From a bacterium UBP14_UBA6098 (GTDB lineage: Bacteria > UBP14 > UBA6098), in NCBI GenBank assembly GCA_002428525.1, contig DIWU01000018.1, positions 38,587-61,109 of the forward strand: a stretch of 22,523 nucleotides of DNA. The letters run 5' to 3'. A model generated the notes under the pieces. That model did no database searches. It was not told the DNA's origin and saw only the letters and a list, made by a program, of their open reading frames with translations. How positions within the stretch are numbered: position 1 is the first letter of the stretch; every line of letters starts with the position of its first letter. Of the stretch, positions 14,331-22,523 are shown piece after piece. A program made the position numbers and the translations under genes.

Positions 14331-15458
14331 ATGGAATTTATCTGTGAACGCGGGGATATCCTCGATACCCTAAACGCAGTCCAGTCGGTCATTCCCGGGC
14401 GTTCGACCCACCCGGTTTTGTCTAATGTCCTTTTAACCGCCGGGGCCGGTAAGGTGTCGGTGTTAGGGACCGACCTCGATGTTTCTATAAACGGCGAGTT
14501 CTCGGCGCAGATCATGTCCGAGGGCGGTTATGCCCTCCCCGCAAAAAAGCTGTTCGACCTCCTTCGCGAGTTTGGCCCCGGAGAGGTCAAATTCAAGCGC
14601 GACAAGTCGCGGATCGAGATTTCTCAAGGCACAGGAAGGTTCTTCATCGGCGGCGTCGAAAAAGATGACTACCCCGCGGAAGATATTATGCGCGGCGAGC
14701 AGTTCGATATCTCGATCAAGGCCGAGGATTTCAAGAGGGTAATCTTCGGATCGTCCTACGCAATCTCCGTCGATGTCGCGCGTATCGCGCTCTCCGGTCT
14801 TTTAATCGAGATTTACCAAAACGAGATCATCTCCGTCGCCACCGACGGGCACCGGCTCACTTTGCTTAAGAAAACCGCCCCGCTCGATCAAACCAACAAG
14901 CTGGAGCTTAATGTTCCCGCCAAAACTGTGAGCCACCTCAACAAGATGCTCGGCGACGCCGAGGGGGATGTTATAATCCGTTGCGGCGAGGGAACCGCGC
15001 GAATTGTTATCGGCGGCTTCACCCTCACAACAAAGCTCATCGGCGAGAGATTCCCCGACTATAATCAGGTCATTCCGAAGGAAAACAAGAATGTCATGAT
15101 CTGCGACCGCAACCTCCTCATCTCCGCGGTCAAACGGGCGGCTGTCCTCTCTAACCCCTTGACCCATCTGGTCAAATTCTCGATGAAAGAGGACAAGCTC
15201 GCGATAAGTTGTTCCGACTACGATGTCAGCGGCGAGGCCTACGAGGAGATCCCGATAGACTACTCCGAAGAGCCGATCAAGATCGGCTTCAATTCGAATT
15301 ACTTGCTCGAAGTCCTGCGCCATTTCGAGACAGACGAGGTGAAAATCCTAATGAAAAACCCCCTTTCAGCCGCGCTTTTCGTTCCGCTCCCCCAGAAGGA
15401 GAGCGAGGAATACCTTTCCATCCTCATGCCGCTTAGGCTTCCGGAGGAAGAGGGTTGA
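14331..15458 (+). CDS. dnaN: DNA polymerase III beta sliding clamp
   Basis: This 375-residue protein has three repeated clamp domains (about 1-120, 130-245, 250-375). Two protomers form the ring that tethers polymerase to DNA. Recognisable segments include GTDLDVSI, the middle-domain ATDGHRLTL (about 163-172) and the C-terminal end YLSILMPLRL (about 361-370), close to the M-P-x-R/x-L ending that lines the peptide-binding pocket. The start at 14331 follows AGGAGG. A longer in-frame reading from 14145 runs back through the repeats and is rejected. It is first of the dnaN-recF-dciA-gyrB cluster and overlaps recF by 4 bases. The usual upstream neighbour dnaA is missing; divergent dnaX is there instead. 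Confidence 0.96.
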   Translation: MEFICERGDILDTLNAVQSVIPGRSTHPVLSNVLLTAGAGKVSVLGTDLDVSINGEFSAQIMSEGGYALPAKKLFDLLREFGPGEVKFKRDKSRIEISQGTGRFFIGGVEKDDYPAEDIMRGEQFDISIKAEDFKRVIFGSSYAISVDVARIALSGLLIEIYQNEIISVATDGHRLTLLKKTAPLDQTNKLELNVPAKTVSHLNKMLGDAEGDVIIRCGEGTARIVIGGFTLTTKLIGERFPDYNQVIPKENKNVMICDRNLLISAVKRAAVLSNPLTHLVKFSMKEDKLAISCSDYDVSGEAYEEIPIDYSEEPIKIGFNSNYLLEVLRHFETDEVKILMKNPLSAALFVPLPQKESEEYLSILMPLRLPEEEG

Positions 15459-16567
15459 TCTCAAAGCTCCGTCTTCAATCGTTCAGGGCCTACGAAGAGG
15501 CGGAGCTCGAGTTCGATCCGGGGTTCAATCGGATTGTCGGTCAAAACGGCGTCGGCAAAACAAGCCTCTTGGAGGCTATAGCCCATCTGGGGCTTGGCGG
15601 ATCTCCTTGGTCGGAGCGCTCCGGCGATGTCATCGCCAACGGCCAACCCTTCTCGATCATCTCCGGCAAAGGCCCCTCGCGAAGACAGGATGTCTCGATT
15701 AAGCTTGTGCGCGGAGGCCGCAAGGAGGTCCAGCTCTGCGGAAAGCCGGTCCCGAAGATGACCGAACTGCTCGGCGTGTTTCCTATGACCACTATCGGCC
15801 CGCAGGAGATAAACCTCGTCAAAGGCTCGCCGACTGTCCGGCGAAGGATGCTCGATTCGGTGCTTTGCCAAATCAGCCCGGAATACACAAACGCCCTCGG
15901 CCGCTACCGGAAGCTCGTCGCGGAACGTAATTCCGCCCTGAAGGGCGTCCGTAGCGGCAAGATGGCCGGCGGCCTCATCCTCATCGATACCATCGATGAG
16001 GCCATAGCGCCGGAAGCGGCCTTTGTTATGGAGTCTCGCGAGCGCTATATTATTGATTTATCAAAACTTACACAGCAGATTTATTTGGAAATAATGGGTG
16101 GCGAAGGGGCGGTCGTTTCGGTAAAATATATCCCGACAATCAAGGTCGAGTCTTTGAGCGTCGGCGATTTGAGCGCGGCTTTCTATGAAAAGCTCTCCGC
16201 GAGGCGAAGACTGGACCTCGAATCGTGCGAGACCGCGATAGGCCCCCATCGCGACGACGCTCAGTTCTATAAAAATAGCGACGAACTCTCGAGGTTCGGA
16301 AGCTGGGGGCAGGCTCGCGCGGCCTCGATCGCGGCGATACTCGCCGCCTCCGAATTGCTTCACCGAAACATTCGGGACGAGGTGACACTTCTCCTCGACG
16401 ACTGCTTCTCCGAACTCGACCCGGAGAACACCGACCGCTTCATTCAAGCCGCCTCCCGTTACGGACAGGTGATAATCGCCTCGCCGAGGGAGATAGAATC
16501 GCCGAAGGGCGGCGCGCTGTTCACTTTCGAGGATGTCGGAAAGATTAGGAGGGCGAATGCAACCTGA
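15455..16567 (+). CDS. recF: DNA replication/repair protein RecF
   Basis: This 370-residue SMC/ABC-like ATPase loads RecA at gaps with RecO and RecR. Walker A GQNGVGKT lies at 29-36 after the LQSFRAY start (family form is usually RNY). The GPHRDD motif is at about 264-269 and Walker B LLLDDCFSELD at about 309-319. The signature segment reads GSWGQARAASIAA, slightly unlike the common SQGQQR form. The start is TTG at 15455 with GGAGG 7 bases upstream, overlapping the dnaN stop (TTGA), so translation is probably coupled. It overlaps dciA by 11 bases. RecO and RecR are not in the window. Confidence 0.94.
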   Translation: MISKLRLQSFRAYEEAELEFDPGFNRIVGQNGVGKTSLLEAIAHLGLGGSPWSERSGDVIANGQPFSIISGKGPSRRQDVSIKLVRGGRKEVQLCGKPVPKMTELLGVFPMTTIGPQEINLVKGSPTVRRRMLDSVLCQISPEYTNALGRYRKLVAERNSALKGVRSGKMAGGLILIDTIDEAIAPEAAFVMESRERYIIDLSKLTQQIYLEIMGGEGAVVSVKYIPTIKVESLSVGDLSAAFYEKLSARRRLDLESCETAIGPHRDDAQFYKNSDELSRFGSWGQARAASIAAILAASELLHRNIRDEVTLLLDDCFSELDPENTDRFIQAASRYGQVIIASPREIESPKGGALFTFEDVGKIRRANAT

Positions 16568-16838
16568 GCCTCTGTCGTCGATCATCAGGAGGATACTCTT
16601 CTCGAAGGGCCTCGAGATGGGCATCAAGGAGAGCGAGGTTGTTCAGCGCTGGGACGAGATCGCCGGCGCTCGAATCGCGGAGAAGGCCGAGGCCTACGCC
16701 GTCGAAAGCGGGATTCTATTCCTGCGCGTCGCGGACTCCTCATGGCGTAACGAACTTGCGATGATGAAAGAGGAGCTTGTCGAGAAGATTAACGCCTTTT
16801 TTGGCGAAAAAAGGATTTCGAGGATTCATCTTATTTGA
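16557..16838 (+). CDS. dciA: DUF721/DciA family protein, likely replicative helicase loader
   Basis: This 93-residue protein matches the DUF721 core: a leading helix (LSSIIRRILFSKGLE), then VVQRWDEIAG, a KAEAYAV segment, GILFLRVADSSWRNELAMMKEELVEKIN and a short C-terminal strand (ISRIHLI). DciA proteins help load DnaB helicase in bacteria that lack DnaC or DnaI. The position between recF and gyrB is a known and common one for this family. AGGAGGG lies 3 bases before ATG 16557, inside the end of recF. An earlier in-frame start at 16533 would add 8 residues and lacks this site. The stop overlaps the gyrB leader. Confidence 0.88.
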   Translation: MQPEPLSSIIRRILFSKGLEMGIKESEVVQRWDEIAGARIAEKAEAYAVESGILFLRVADSSWRNELAMMKEELVEKINAFFGEKRISRIHLI

Positions 16839-16852
16839 AAGTGGAAATGATT

Positions 16853-19270
16853 ATGGGCGAGATTGAGCACTATTCAGCAGATTCTATTAAAGTATTAGAG
16901 GGCCTTTCCGCGGTTCGGAAAAGGCCGGCTATGTATATCGGCTCGACCGGGCCGGAGGGGCTTCACCATCTGGTTTACGAGGTCGTGGACAACTCGATCG
17001 ACGAGGCCCTCGCCGGCGAGTGCGACAAGATTATTGTCACAATTCACGCCGAGGGTTCGATCACCTGCGAGGACAACGGCCGCGGAATTCCGGTCGATTA
17101 TCATAAGGGCGAGAAGAAGTCCGCCGCGGAGGTCGTTATGACCAAGCTCCACGCCGGCGGCAAGTTCGACAACGATTCCTACAAGGTCTCCGGCGGTCTC
17201 CACGGCGTCGGCATCAGTGTTGTCAACGCCCTCTCGAAGTATCTCGAGCTGATCGTTTGGCGCGACGGCTTCGTCTATCGGCAGGAATACGAGCGCGGTG
17301 TCCCGCTCGCACCGCTCGCTCAGGGCGGCAAAACCAACAAACGCGGCACTAAGGTCACCTTTTTCCCCGACCCGAAGATCTTCGAGTCCACCGATTTCTC
17401 CTTCGAGATACTGTCCTCGAGGCTCCGCGAGCTGGCCTTTTTAAACAAAGGCCTGAAGATCATTATCAACGACGAGCGAGTCGGCGAGAGCCGCGAGGCG
17501 AAAACCCACGAGTTCCTCTATAGAGGCGGAATCAAGGAGTTCGTCCAATACCTCAACGGCGCTCGCGACACTATCGGTTCCAAGCCCTTCTATTTCGAAA
17601 AGGAAAAGGACGGCATGACGCTCGAGGTCGCTCTGCAATACAACGACAGCTACAACAGCACGCTATACACCTTCGCGAACAATATCAACACGGTCTCCGG
17701 CGGAACACACGAGACCGGCTTCAAGGCCGCCCTCACTCGGACGCTGAATTTCTACGCGAAGGACAAGAACTTCTCGAAGGAAGAAGTGGCTATGACCGGA
17801 AACGATGTCCGCGAGGGCCTCGTCGCAGTCATTTCAGTCAAGCTTCCGAACCCGCAGTTCGAGGGGCAGACCAAGGCCAAGCTCGGCAACTCCGAGGTCA
17901 AGGGCATTGTCGAGCAGATCATGAACGAGGAGTTCGCGGCCTATCTCGAGGAAAACCCCTCGACCGCAAAGCTCATCGTCACGAAGGTGATGAGCGCGGT
18001 TCGCGCCCGCGAGGCCGCCCGCAAAGCGCGAGACCTCGCACGCCGAAAATCCGCGCTCGATTCCGCCGCCCTCCCCGGCAAACTCGCGGATTGTCAGGCC
18101 AGAGACCCCGAATCCTCCGAGCTTTTCATCGTCGAGGGCGACTCGGCCGGAGGCAGTGCCAAGCAGGGCAGGGACAAGAAGTTTCAGGCCGTCCTGCCGC
18201 TTCGAGGAAAGATCCTCAATGTCGAGAAATCGCGCTTCGACAAGATGCTCAAAAGCGCTGTTATCAAGGATTTGATCACCGCCCTCGGATGCGGTATCGG
18301 CGACGAGGGCTACGATATCGAAAAGCTCCGCTACCACCGCGTAATCATCATGACCGACGCCGATGTCGACGGCGCGCATATCAGAACCCTGCTTCTGACC
18401 TTCTTCTATCGCCAGATGCCGGAGATCATCGAGCGCGGCTATCTCTATATCGCTCAGCCGCCGCTCTACGGCATCAAGCAATCTCGCGAGAAAAAGTATA
18501 TCCTCGACGAAGAACAGATGCACCAATACCTCATCGAGGAGGGCGCGCAAACCCTGCGCCTCCTTTGCGAAAATGGTCAGGAGATTACGGGCAAAAGGCT
18601 CGAGGCCTATCTCGACCAAATCGCGCGGTTCAACCGCGTTAAGGGCTATTTCGTCCGCAGAGGATGCGCCTCGGACATCGTCGAGAAGATTGCCCTCGCG
18701 GAAAAAATCGACCGCAACCTCGCCGAGGATCAGGTCGCGTTCTTGGAAGAGCTTCATAAGATTAAAACCGAGCTCGAACGCTCCTCCTTCAATATCAACA
18801 TCGAAACCGCGCGCGACCCGGAACACCTTTCGTGGAAGGGCATCATCCACTACTCCCAACGCGAGATAAAGGGCAAAATCGTGCTCGATTTCGACCTCAT
18901 CGACTCGCCCGAGTTCAAAGAACTGAAACGTTCCGCGGCGAAGCTATCGAAATTCGCCCGGCCGCCGCTCAAGGTGCTTTACGAAAATGAGGAGATGACC
19001 TTCGAACGTTTCAGCGAGCTTTTGAATTTCGTTCTCGACGCCGGCCGCAAGGGCAAAAAGATCCAACGATACAAGGGTCTTGGAGAGATGAACCCCGACC
19101 AGCTCTGGGAAACAACAATGAATCCGGAATTGCGCAGGCTCCTCAAAGTCCACCTCGAGGACGCCGCCGAGGCGGACATTATCTTCTCGACGCTTATGGG
19201 CGACAAGGTCGAGCCGCGCCGCGAGTTCATTCAGGCCAACGCTCTCGATGTTCGCAATCTCGATATCTAA
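16853..19270 (+). CDS. gyrB: DNA gyrase subunit B
   Basis: This protein of about 805 residues forms with GyrA the ATP-driven enzyme that adds negative supercoils. The N-terminal GHKL ATPase shows EVVDNSIDEALAG, DNGRGIPV and GGLHGVGISVVNALS. The TOPRIM domain shows EGDSAGGSAKQGRDKK and DADVDGAHIRT, and the C-terminal end shows QRYKGLGEMNPDQLWETTM and EPRREFIQANAL. Between DADVDG and QRYKGLG lies an insert of about 170 residues, as in E. coli GyrB; many bacteria lack it and have proteins near 640 residues. Starts at 16835 (TTG), 16841 (GTG), 16847 and 16853 (ATG) are in frame. I chose 16853 because GTGGA lies 7 bases upstream and the family begins here. It lies 15 bases before the next gene. 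Confidence 0.96.
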   Translation: MGEIEHYSADSIKVLEGLSAVRKRPAMYIGSTGPEGLHHLVYEVVDNSIDEALAGECDKIIVTIHAEGSITCEDNGRGIPVDYHKGEKKSAAEVVMTKLHAGGKFDNDSYKVSGGLHGVGISVVNALSKYLELIVWRDGFVYRQEYERGVPLAPLAQGGKTNKRGTKVTFFPDPKIFESTDFSFEILSSRLRELAFLNKGLKIIINDERVGESREAKTHEFLYRGGIKEFVQYLNGARDTIGSKPFYFEKEKDGMTLEVALQYNDSYNSTLYTFANNINTVSGGTHETGFKAALTRTLNFYAKDKNFSKEEVAMTGNDVREGLVAVISVKLPNPQFEGQTKAKLGNSEVKGIVEQIMNEEFAAYLEENPSTAKLIVTKVMSAVRAREAARKARDLARRKSALDSAALPGKLADCQARDPESSELFIVEGDSAGGSAKQGRDKKFQAVLPLRGKILNVEKSRFDKMLKSAVIKDLITALGCGIGDEGYDIEKLRYHRVIIMTDADVDGAHIRTLLLTFFYRQMPEIIERGYLYIAQPPLYGIKQSREKKYILDEEQMHQYLIEEGAQTLRLLCENGQEITGKRLEAYLDQIARFNRVKGYFVRRGCASDIVEKIALAEKIDRNLAEDQVAFLEELHKIKTELERSSFNINIETARDPEHLSWKGIIHYSQREIKGKIVLDFDLIDSPEFKELKRSAAKLSKFARPPLKVLYENEEMTFERFSELLNFVLDAGRKGKKIQRYKGLGEMNPDQLWETTMNPELRRLLKVHLEDAAEADIIFSTLMGDKVEPRREFIQANALDVRNLDI

Positions 19271-19285
19271 ATCGGAGGTTTTCCC

Positions 19286-20086
19286 TTGAAAAAGGTTCTC
19301 CTTGCGGCATGCCTAATCGCCGCTGTGCTCCAAGGCCTCGCTTGCGTCGGTGGCAAGGTCACCGAATATGAAGAGGCGCGAATCACCGCCTTCGCATGGT
19401 CCGGCGACACGCTTGTCGCATACGTCCGAGATATCGAGCGCGGCTTCGTTGCGGGAGGGGTGAAGCGAAACCCCAAGCTGTCGGTGGAACTTTGGCTCGC
19501 CGCTATCGATCCGACAAGCGGCCAAATCGACTCGAACTTTCGCGTTCGCCAGCTACCGACCGCGGTCGGCCAGATCGAGTTCTACTCCGGCGGCCGAAAA
19601 GTCCTCTACACAATGGAAAAGGGCCTGCAAAGCATTGACCTTCAAAACGGCGAGTGCGAGGATTTCTTTACAGACCCCGCAATCCTCGATATACCGGCGC
19701 GCCTTTCGGTCGGGCCATCGGAGAAATACCTGCTCCTCATCGCAAAGGCCGAGTTTATCGAGGCCCCCGATAAAATGCTCAATCTCTTCATGGTTGATAT
19801 ATCAAAGCGTAGCCTCGAATTTCATACCGACTCCCTCGTCGATGAACGCGCCTTTTTATGGCTCGACGAAGATAGAATCGCCTTCGTCACGATCGACCAC
19901 CTCGACCCGACGATATCACTCGCGATGCAGTTCGGCATCATCGATAGAATAGTCCGCCCCGCAGACCTTTCAGTCGATCAGGTTCGACAGCGGGGCCTAT
20001 CGCCCGAGGTTTCCCCCTCCGGCAAATGGAGTTGCCAAGACGAGAAGGGCAAGCTGAGAGTCAAACCCAACACGGATCGGCAATAA
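19286..20086 (+). CDS. Exported protein of unknown function between gyrB and pcrA
   Basis: I do not recognise this 266-residue protein. It begins MKKVLLAACLIAAVLQGLAC, a signal peptide; the Cys at 20 follows GLA, a poor lipobox, so lipid attachment is uncertain. The rest has repeated beta-strand-like segments with turns (AFAWSGDTLVAYVRD, YSGGRKVLYTMEKGLQSID, LSVGPSEKYLLLIA, LWLDEDRIAFVT, LSPEVSPSGKWSC), in the style of TolB/WD40-like propellers, about four blades. The start is TTG 19286 with GGAGG 7 bases upstream. It overlaps pcrA by one base (TAATG), so the two are likely translated together. An exported protein in a replication operon is unexpected, and I propose no function. Confidence 0.8.
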   Translation: MKKVLLAACLIAAVLQGLACVGGKVTEYEEARITAFAWSGDTLVAYVRDIERGFVAGGVKRNPKLSVELWLAAIDPTSGQIDSNFRVRQLPTAVGQIEFYSGGRKVLYTMEKGLQSIDLQNGECEDFFTDPAILDIPARLSVGPSEKYLLLIAKAEFIEAPDKMLNLFMVDISKRSLEFHTDSLVDERAFLWLDEDRIAFVTIDHLDPTISLAMQFGIIDRIVRPADLSVDQVRQRGLSPEVSPSGKWSCQDEKGKLRVKPNTDRQ

Positions 20087-22239
20087 TGTCCTTGAGTAAA
20101 TTTTCCGAAGACCTCAACGATATGCAACTCGAGGGCGTGCTCGCCACCGAGGGGCCGGTTCTTGTCCTCGCCGGCGCGGGAAGCGGAAAAACAAGGCTTT
20201 TAACCTATAAAATCGCCTACCTCGTCCTCGAACTGGGAATCGATCCGCGCGCAATCCTCGGAGTCACCTTCACAAACAAGGCCGCAGGCGAGATGCGCGA
20301 GCGAGTGCAGAGCCTCTGTGGGGGTTCACTCGCCGGTGTTTGGCTCGGAACCTTCCATGCCACCTGCGGAAAGATGCTCCGTATGGACGGCGATAAGATC
20401 GGCCTCGCCGAAAACTACTCGATCTACGACGATCTCGACCAGAAGCGCCTCATGAAAGAGGTTATAACCGAGGCCGGCCTCGACCCGAAGGAGTATGACC
20501 CGAAGAGGATACTCGGCGCGATCTCGGGCTTTAAAAACCGCCTCGTCTGCGCGGAGGATTTTGTGCCCTCCACCAAGGACGAAAAGGCCTTCGCCAAGCT
20601 GTGGACGGCCTATCAGGACGCCCTTAAAACAAACAACGCCGTCGATTTCGACGATATGATTCTTCTCACGGTGCGCCTTCTTCAAGAGCATGAGGAGGTT
20701 CGCCGCAAATACTCGCGAAAATTCCAGTATGTCCTCGTCGATGAATTCCAAGACACAAATCACGCCCAGTATGAGCTGATAAAGCTACTCTCGGGCTACC
20801 ACGGAAATATCACCGTCGTCGGCGACGACGACCAGTCGATATATAGCTGGCGCGGCGCGGAGGTGCGCAATATCCTTGAATTCCCGGACGATTTCACCAG
20901 CGCGAAGATAATCCGCCTCGAACAGAATTATCGCTCGACAACAACTATACTCAAGGCGGCAAGCTCGGTCGTCGCAAATAACTCCGAGCGCCATGAGAAA
21001 ACCCTTTGGACAAACGGCGCCGAGGGCGATAAAATCAAGCTGTATAAACTTCCGGACGAATACGCCGAGGCCAAACTCATCGCCCGCTCGATCAAGGACG
21101 AGATCGATTCGGGAACCTCCGGCAAAGACATCGCGGTGCTTTATCGGATCAACGCCCACTCGAGGCTACTCGAGGAAGCGCTGACCAAGCTCCAGATCCC
21201 CCATATTATTATCGGCGGAATACGCTTTTTCGAGCGCGCGGAGATCAAGGACATCATGGCCTATCTCCGGCTGATCTACAACCCCGACGACGACATCTCC
21301 TTCTCCCGCGTGGTGAATATGCCGCGCCGCGGCGTCGGGTTGAAATCGATGTGTCGGCTCAAGGAGCTTTCCCGCGCCGCCGGAACGAGCCTCTATCGAA
21401 CCCTCATCGGCGGCAACCTCGAGGATCTAACCCCTAACTCGCGCAAGGGTTTCGCCGATTTTCTCGAACTGATCGAGGAACTTAGACTCACAGCAAAGAA
21501 GTCCGACGCCGGCGAGGTCGTCGCGCAAACACTCCGCGAAAGCGGCTATCTTTCTATGCTCGAACAGGATGGCGGCCTCGAGGCTCGTGCGCGCCTCGAA
21601 AACCTCTCCGAGCTTGTCAATTCGGGAATCGAATTCGCAAATACTCACCCCGAAGATCCCTCGATAAACGCCTACATAATCGAGGCCTCGCTTCTCTCGG
21701 GCATCGACGAATATCAGCCCGACGAGGAGTCGGTCAGCCTGATGACTGTCCATGCGGCAAAGGGCCTCGAGTTCGACTCAGTCTATATCTGCGGCCTCGA
21801 GGAGGGTCTTTTCCCGATCGGCCGCTCGATGGAGTCCAACTCCGAGCTGGAGGAGGAGCGGCGGCTTTTCTATGTCGCGGTCACGCGCGCTCGAAAGAAT
21901 GTTAGCCTCATGTGGGCAACCTCGCGGCACTACTTCGGCGACGAGCGAATCGGCGCCAGAAGCAGGTTTATCGACGAAATCCCCGAGGAGCTTCTCGAGG
22001 GCGACAAGAAAACTATGCCGCCGGAGGAGATTTTCCAAAGACATTCCTCCTCAAAGGTCGAGAAGTTTGCCGGCGGCGCGATTAACCCCGGAACGATCGT
22101 CGAACACCCGTTCTTTGGCCGCGGGCAGGTTCAGGCCGTCAAGGGCTGGGGCGAAAACGCCGTCCTGACCGTCGCCTTCCCAAAATACGGCACGAAAAAG
22201 CTTCTCCTGAAATACGCCGATCTATCTATAGTGAGATAG
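20086..22239 (+). CDS. pcrA: UvrD/PcrA-type superfamily 1 DNA helicase
   Basis: This 717-residue 3'-5' DNA helicase is of the repair and replication-restart type. Visible motifs: Q motif Q14, Walker A AGAGSGKT (29-36), Ia FTNKAAGEM, II VDEFQDTN, III VVGDDDQSIYSWRGA, IV EQNYRST, GIRFFERAEIKD, V SLMTVHAAKGLEFDSVYICGLEEGLFP and VI EEERRLFYVAVTRA. All key residues are intact. The C-terminal 50 residues (GTIVEHPFFGRGQV... GTKKLLLKYADL) form the Tudor-like module that in PcrA and UvrD contacts RNA polymerase. That supports PcrA/UvrD over Rep. The start ATG 20086 overlaps the upstream stop. It is last in the operon and is followed by a hairpin at 22293-22312. Confidence 0.95.
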   Translation: MSLSKFSEDLNDMQLEGVLATEGPVLVLAGAGSGKTRLLTYKIAYLVLELGIDPRAILGVTFTNKAAGEMRERVQSLCGGSLAGVWLGTFHATCGKMLRMDGDKIGLAENYSIYDDLDQKRLMKEVITEAGLDPKEYDPKRILGAISGFKNRLVCAEDFVPSTKDEKAFAKLWTAYQDALKTNNAVDFDDMILLTVRLLQEHEEVRRKYSRKFQYVLVDEFQDTNHAQYELIKLLSGYHGNITVVGDDDQSIYSWRGAEVRNILEFPDDFTSAKIIRLEQNYRSTTTILKAASSVVANNSERHEKTLWTNGAEGDKIKLYKLPDEYAEAKLIARSIKDEIDSGTSGKDIAVLYRINAHSRLLEEALTKLQIPHIIIGGIRFFERAEIKDIMAYLRLIYNPDDDISFSRVVNMPRRGVGLKSMCRLKELSRAAGTSLYRTLIGGNLEDLTPNSRKGFADFLELIEELRLTAKKSDAGEVVAQTLRESGYLSMLEQDGGLEARARLENLSELVNSGIEFANTHPEDPSINAYIIEASLLSGIDEYQPDEESVSLMTVHAAKGLEFDSVYICGLEEGLFPIGRSMESNSELEEERRLFYVAVTRARKNVSLMWATSRHYFGDERIGARSRFIDEIPEELLEGDKKTMPPEEIFQRHSSSKVEKFAGGAINPGTIVEHPFFGRGQVQAVKGWGENAVLTVAFPKYGTKKLLLKYADLSIVR

Positions 22240-22242
22240 GTT

Positions 22243-22314
22243 AAGGATGAAAGGTAAAGGGTAAAAGGTAAAGGGTAAAAGGCGGTTACACGAAGCGCGT
22301 TGGAGCGCGCTTTT
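22243..22314 (+). repeat. Modular repeat, module 5
   Basis: An arm of GGTAAAGGGTAAAA words (about 22251-22282) leads to a TTACACGA linker (22286-22293) and a hairpin. The arm is the GGGTAAA type seen in module 4 and the linker is the ACACGA type seen in module 1. The second hairpin and right arm are not recognisable. Confidence 0.7.
22293..22314 (+). terminator. Hairpin likely ending the dnaN-pcrA operon
   Basis: AAGCGCG (22293-22299) pairs with CGCGCTT (22306-22312) over a 6-base loop, followed by two more T. The T tract is short (four in all), so termination may be partial. It is the hairpin of the modular repeat, about 55 bases past the pcrA stop. Confidence 0.5.
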
Positions 22315-22523
22315 CCGAGTGAGGTTGATTGCGCTTCCGTCGCCCACCCCCCGCGCGCTGTCACGATTTTTGCGATTCGTCAGTCTATCGCTAACAGCAA
22401 TTTTTTCGCCGCACAAAAATCCCCTCCGCAACCCAAAGACCACCCCCGCGCCAGCGCGCCGCCCCCGGCCCCGGAACCGCCGTTTCGATACGCCCTCGCG
22501 GGCTACTCAACGACCACGTTTCG
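22315..22523. other. Gene-free, C-rich intergenic sequence ending in a dispersed repeat
   Basis: I see no gene here. From about 22400 to 22480 the plus strand is markedly C-rich. Positions 22481-22496 (CGTTTCGATACGCCCT) are the exact reverse complement of 31-46. After CGCGGG the sequence CTACTCAACGACCACGTTTCG follows, which resembles dispersed sequences of the form GTTGAGTAG...CGTATCGAAAC known, from memory, in many bacteria. The window cuts this repeat off. Confidence 0.55.

Noticed and set aside
17834..18859. 341-residue open frame on the minus strand opposite gyrB
   Set aside because: It mirrors the strongly conserved gyrB frame, has no recognisable domain and no ribosome binding site of note; long antisense frames are common in GC-rich coding sequence.

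Overview
The window reads as chromosome of a Gram-negative (diderm) bacterium, moderately GC-rich. The evidence is signal-peptide and lipoprotein-type exported proteins, an EnvC-type cell-wall hydrolase activator, and a long GyrB with the E. coli-type insertion in its TOPRIM half. Many genes start with TTG or GTG behind good AGGAGG-type ribosome binding sites. I cannot name the phylum. The style (amrB-amrA fusion, DUF3857 proteins, many small intergenic repeats) would fit an uncultured candidate phylum, but that is only an impression.

Layout. 1-309: repeats and hairpins, then a promoter. 310-720: a small GGQ-domain release-factor-like protein with its own terminator. 894-12175: a tightly packed plus-strand run of nine genes: a lipoprotein-type Memo/AMMECR1 fusion, a UbiA-family prenyltransferase, a TPR protein, a DUF3857/transglutaminase-fold protein, an EnvC-like protein, DNA polymerase III delta-prime (holB), an exported protein of unknown role, a large membrane protein with a spermidine-synthase-like domain, and the nucleoid protein YbaB. 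12178-13794: dnaX on the minus strand, meeting ybaB tail to tail with a 2-base gap. 13795-14330: a divergent intergenic region filled with dispersed repeats. 14331-22239: dnaN, recF, dciA, gyrB, an exported protein of unknown role, and pcrA/uvrD, which look like one operon ending at a hairpin. 22240-22523: repeat-derived sequence with no gene.

How it fits together. Within about 15 kb the window holds the clamp loader subunits delta-prime and gamma/tau, the sliding clamp, the likely helicase loader DciA, gyrase B, RecF and the PcrA helicase, together with YbaB. This is a replication and repair neighbourhood, yet dnaA is absent and I see no cluster of DnaA boxes. The upstream run mixes envelope and exported proteins with holB and ybaB.

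The most unusual signals are four. First, a modular dispersed repeat, made of a low-complexity arm, a short linker and a GC hairpin, with five modules in the gaps between genes. Second, near-absence of the palindromes ACGT and GTAC by hand count. Third, a Memo/AMMECR1 fusion that appears to be a lipoprotein. Fourth, a transglutaminase-fold protein and a spermidine-synthase-like protein that both appear to have lost their catalytic residues. I found no CRISPR array, transposase, phage gene, tRNA or rRNA.
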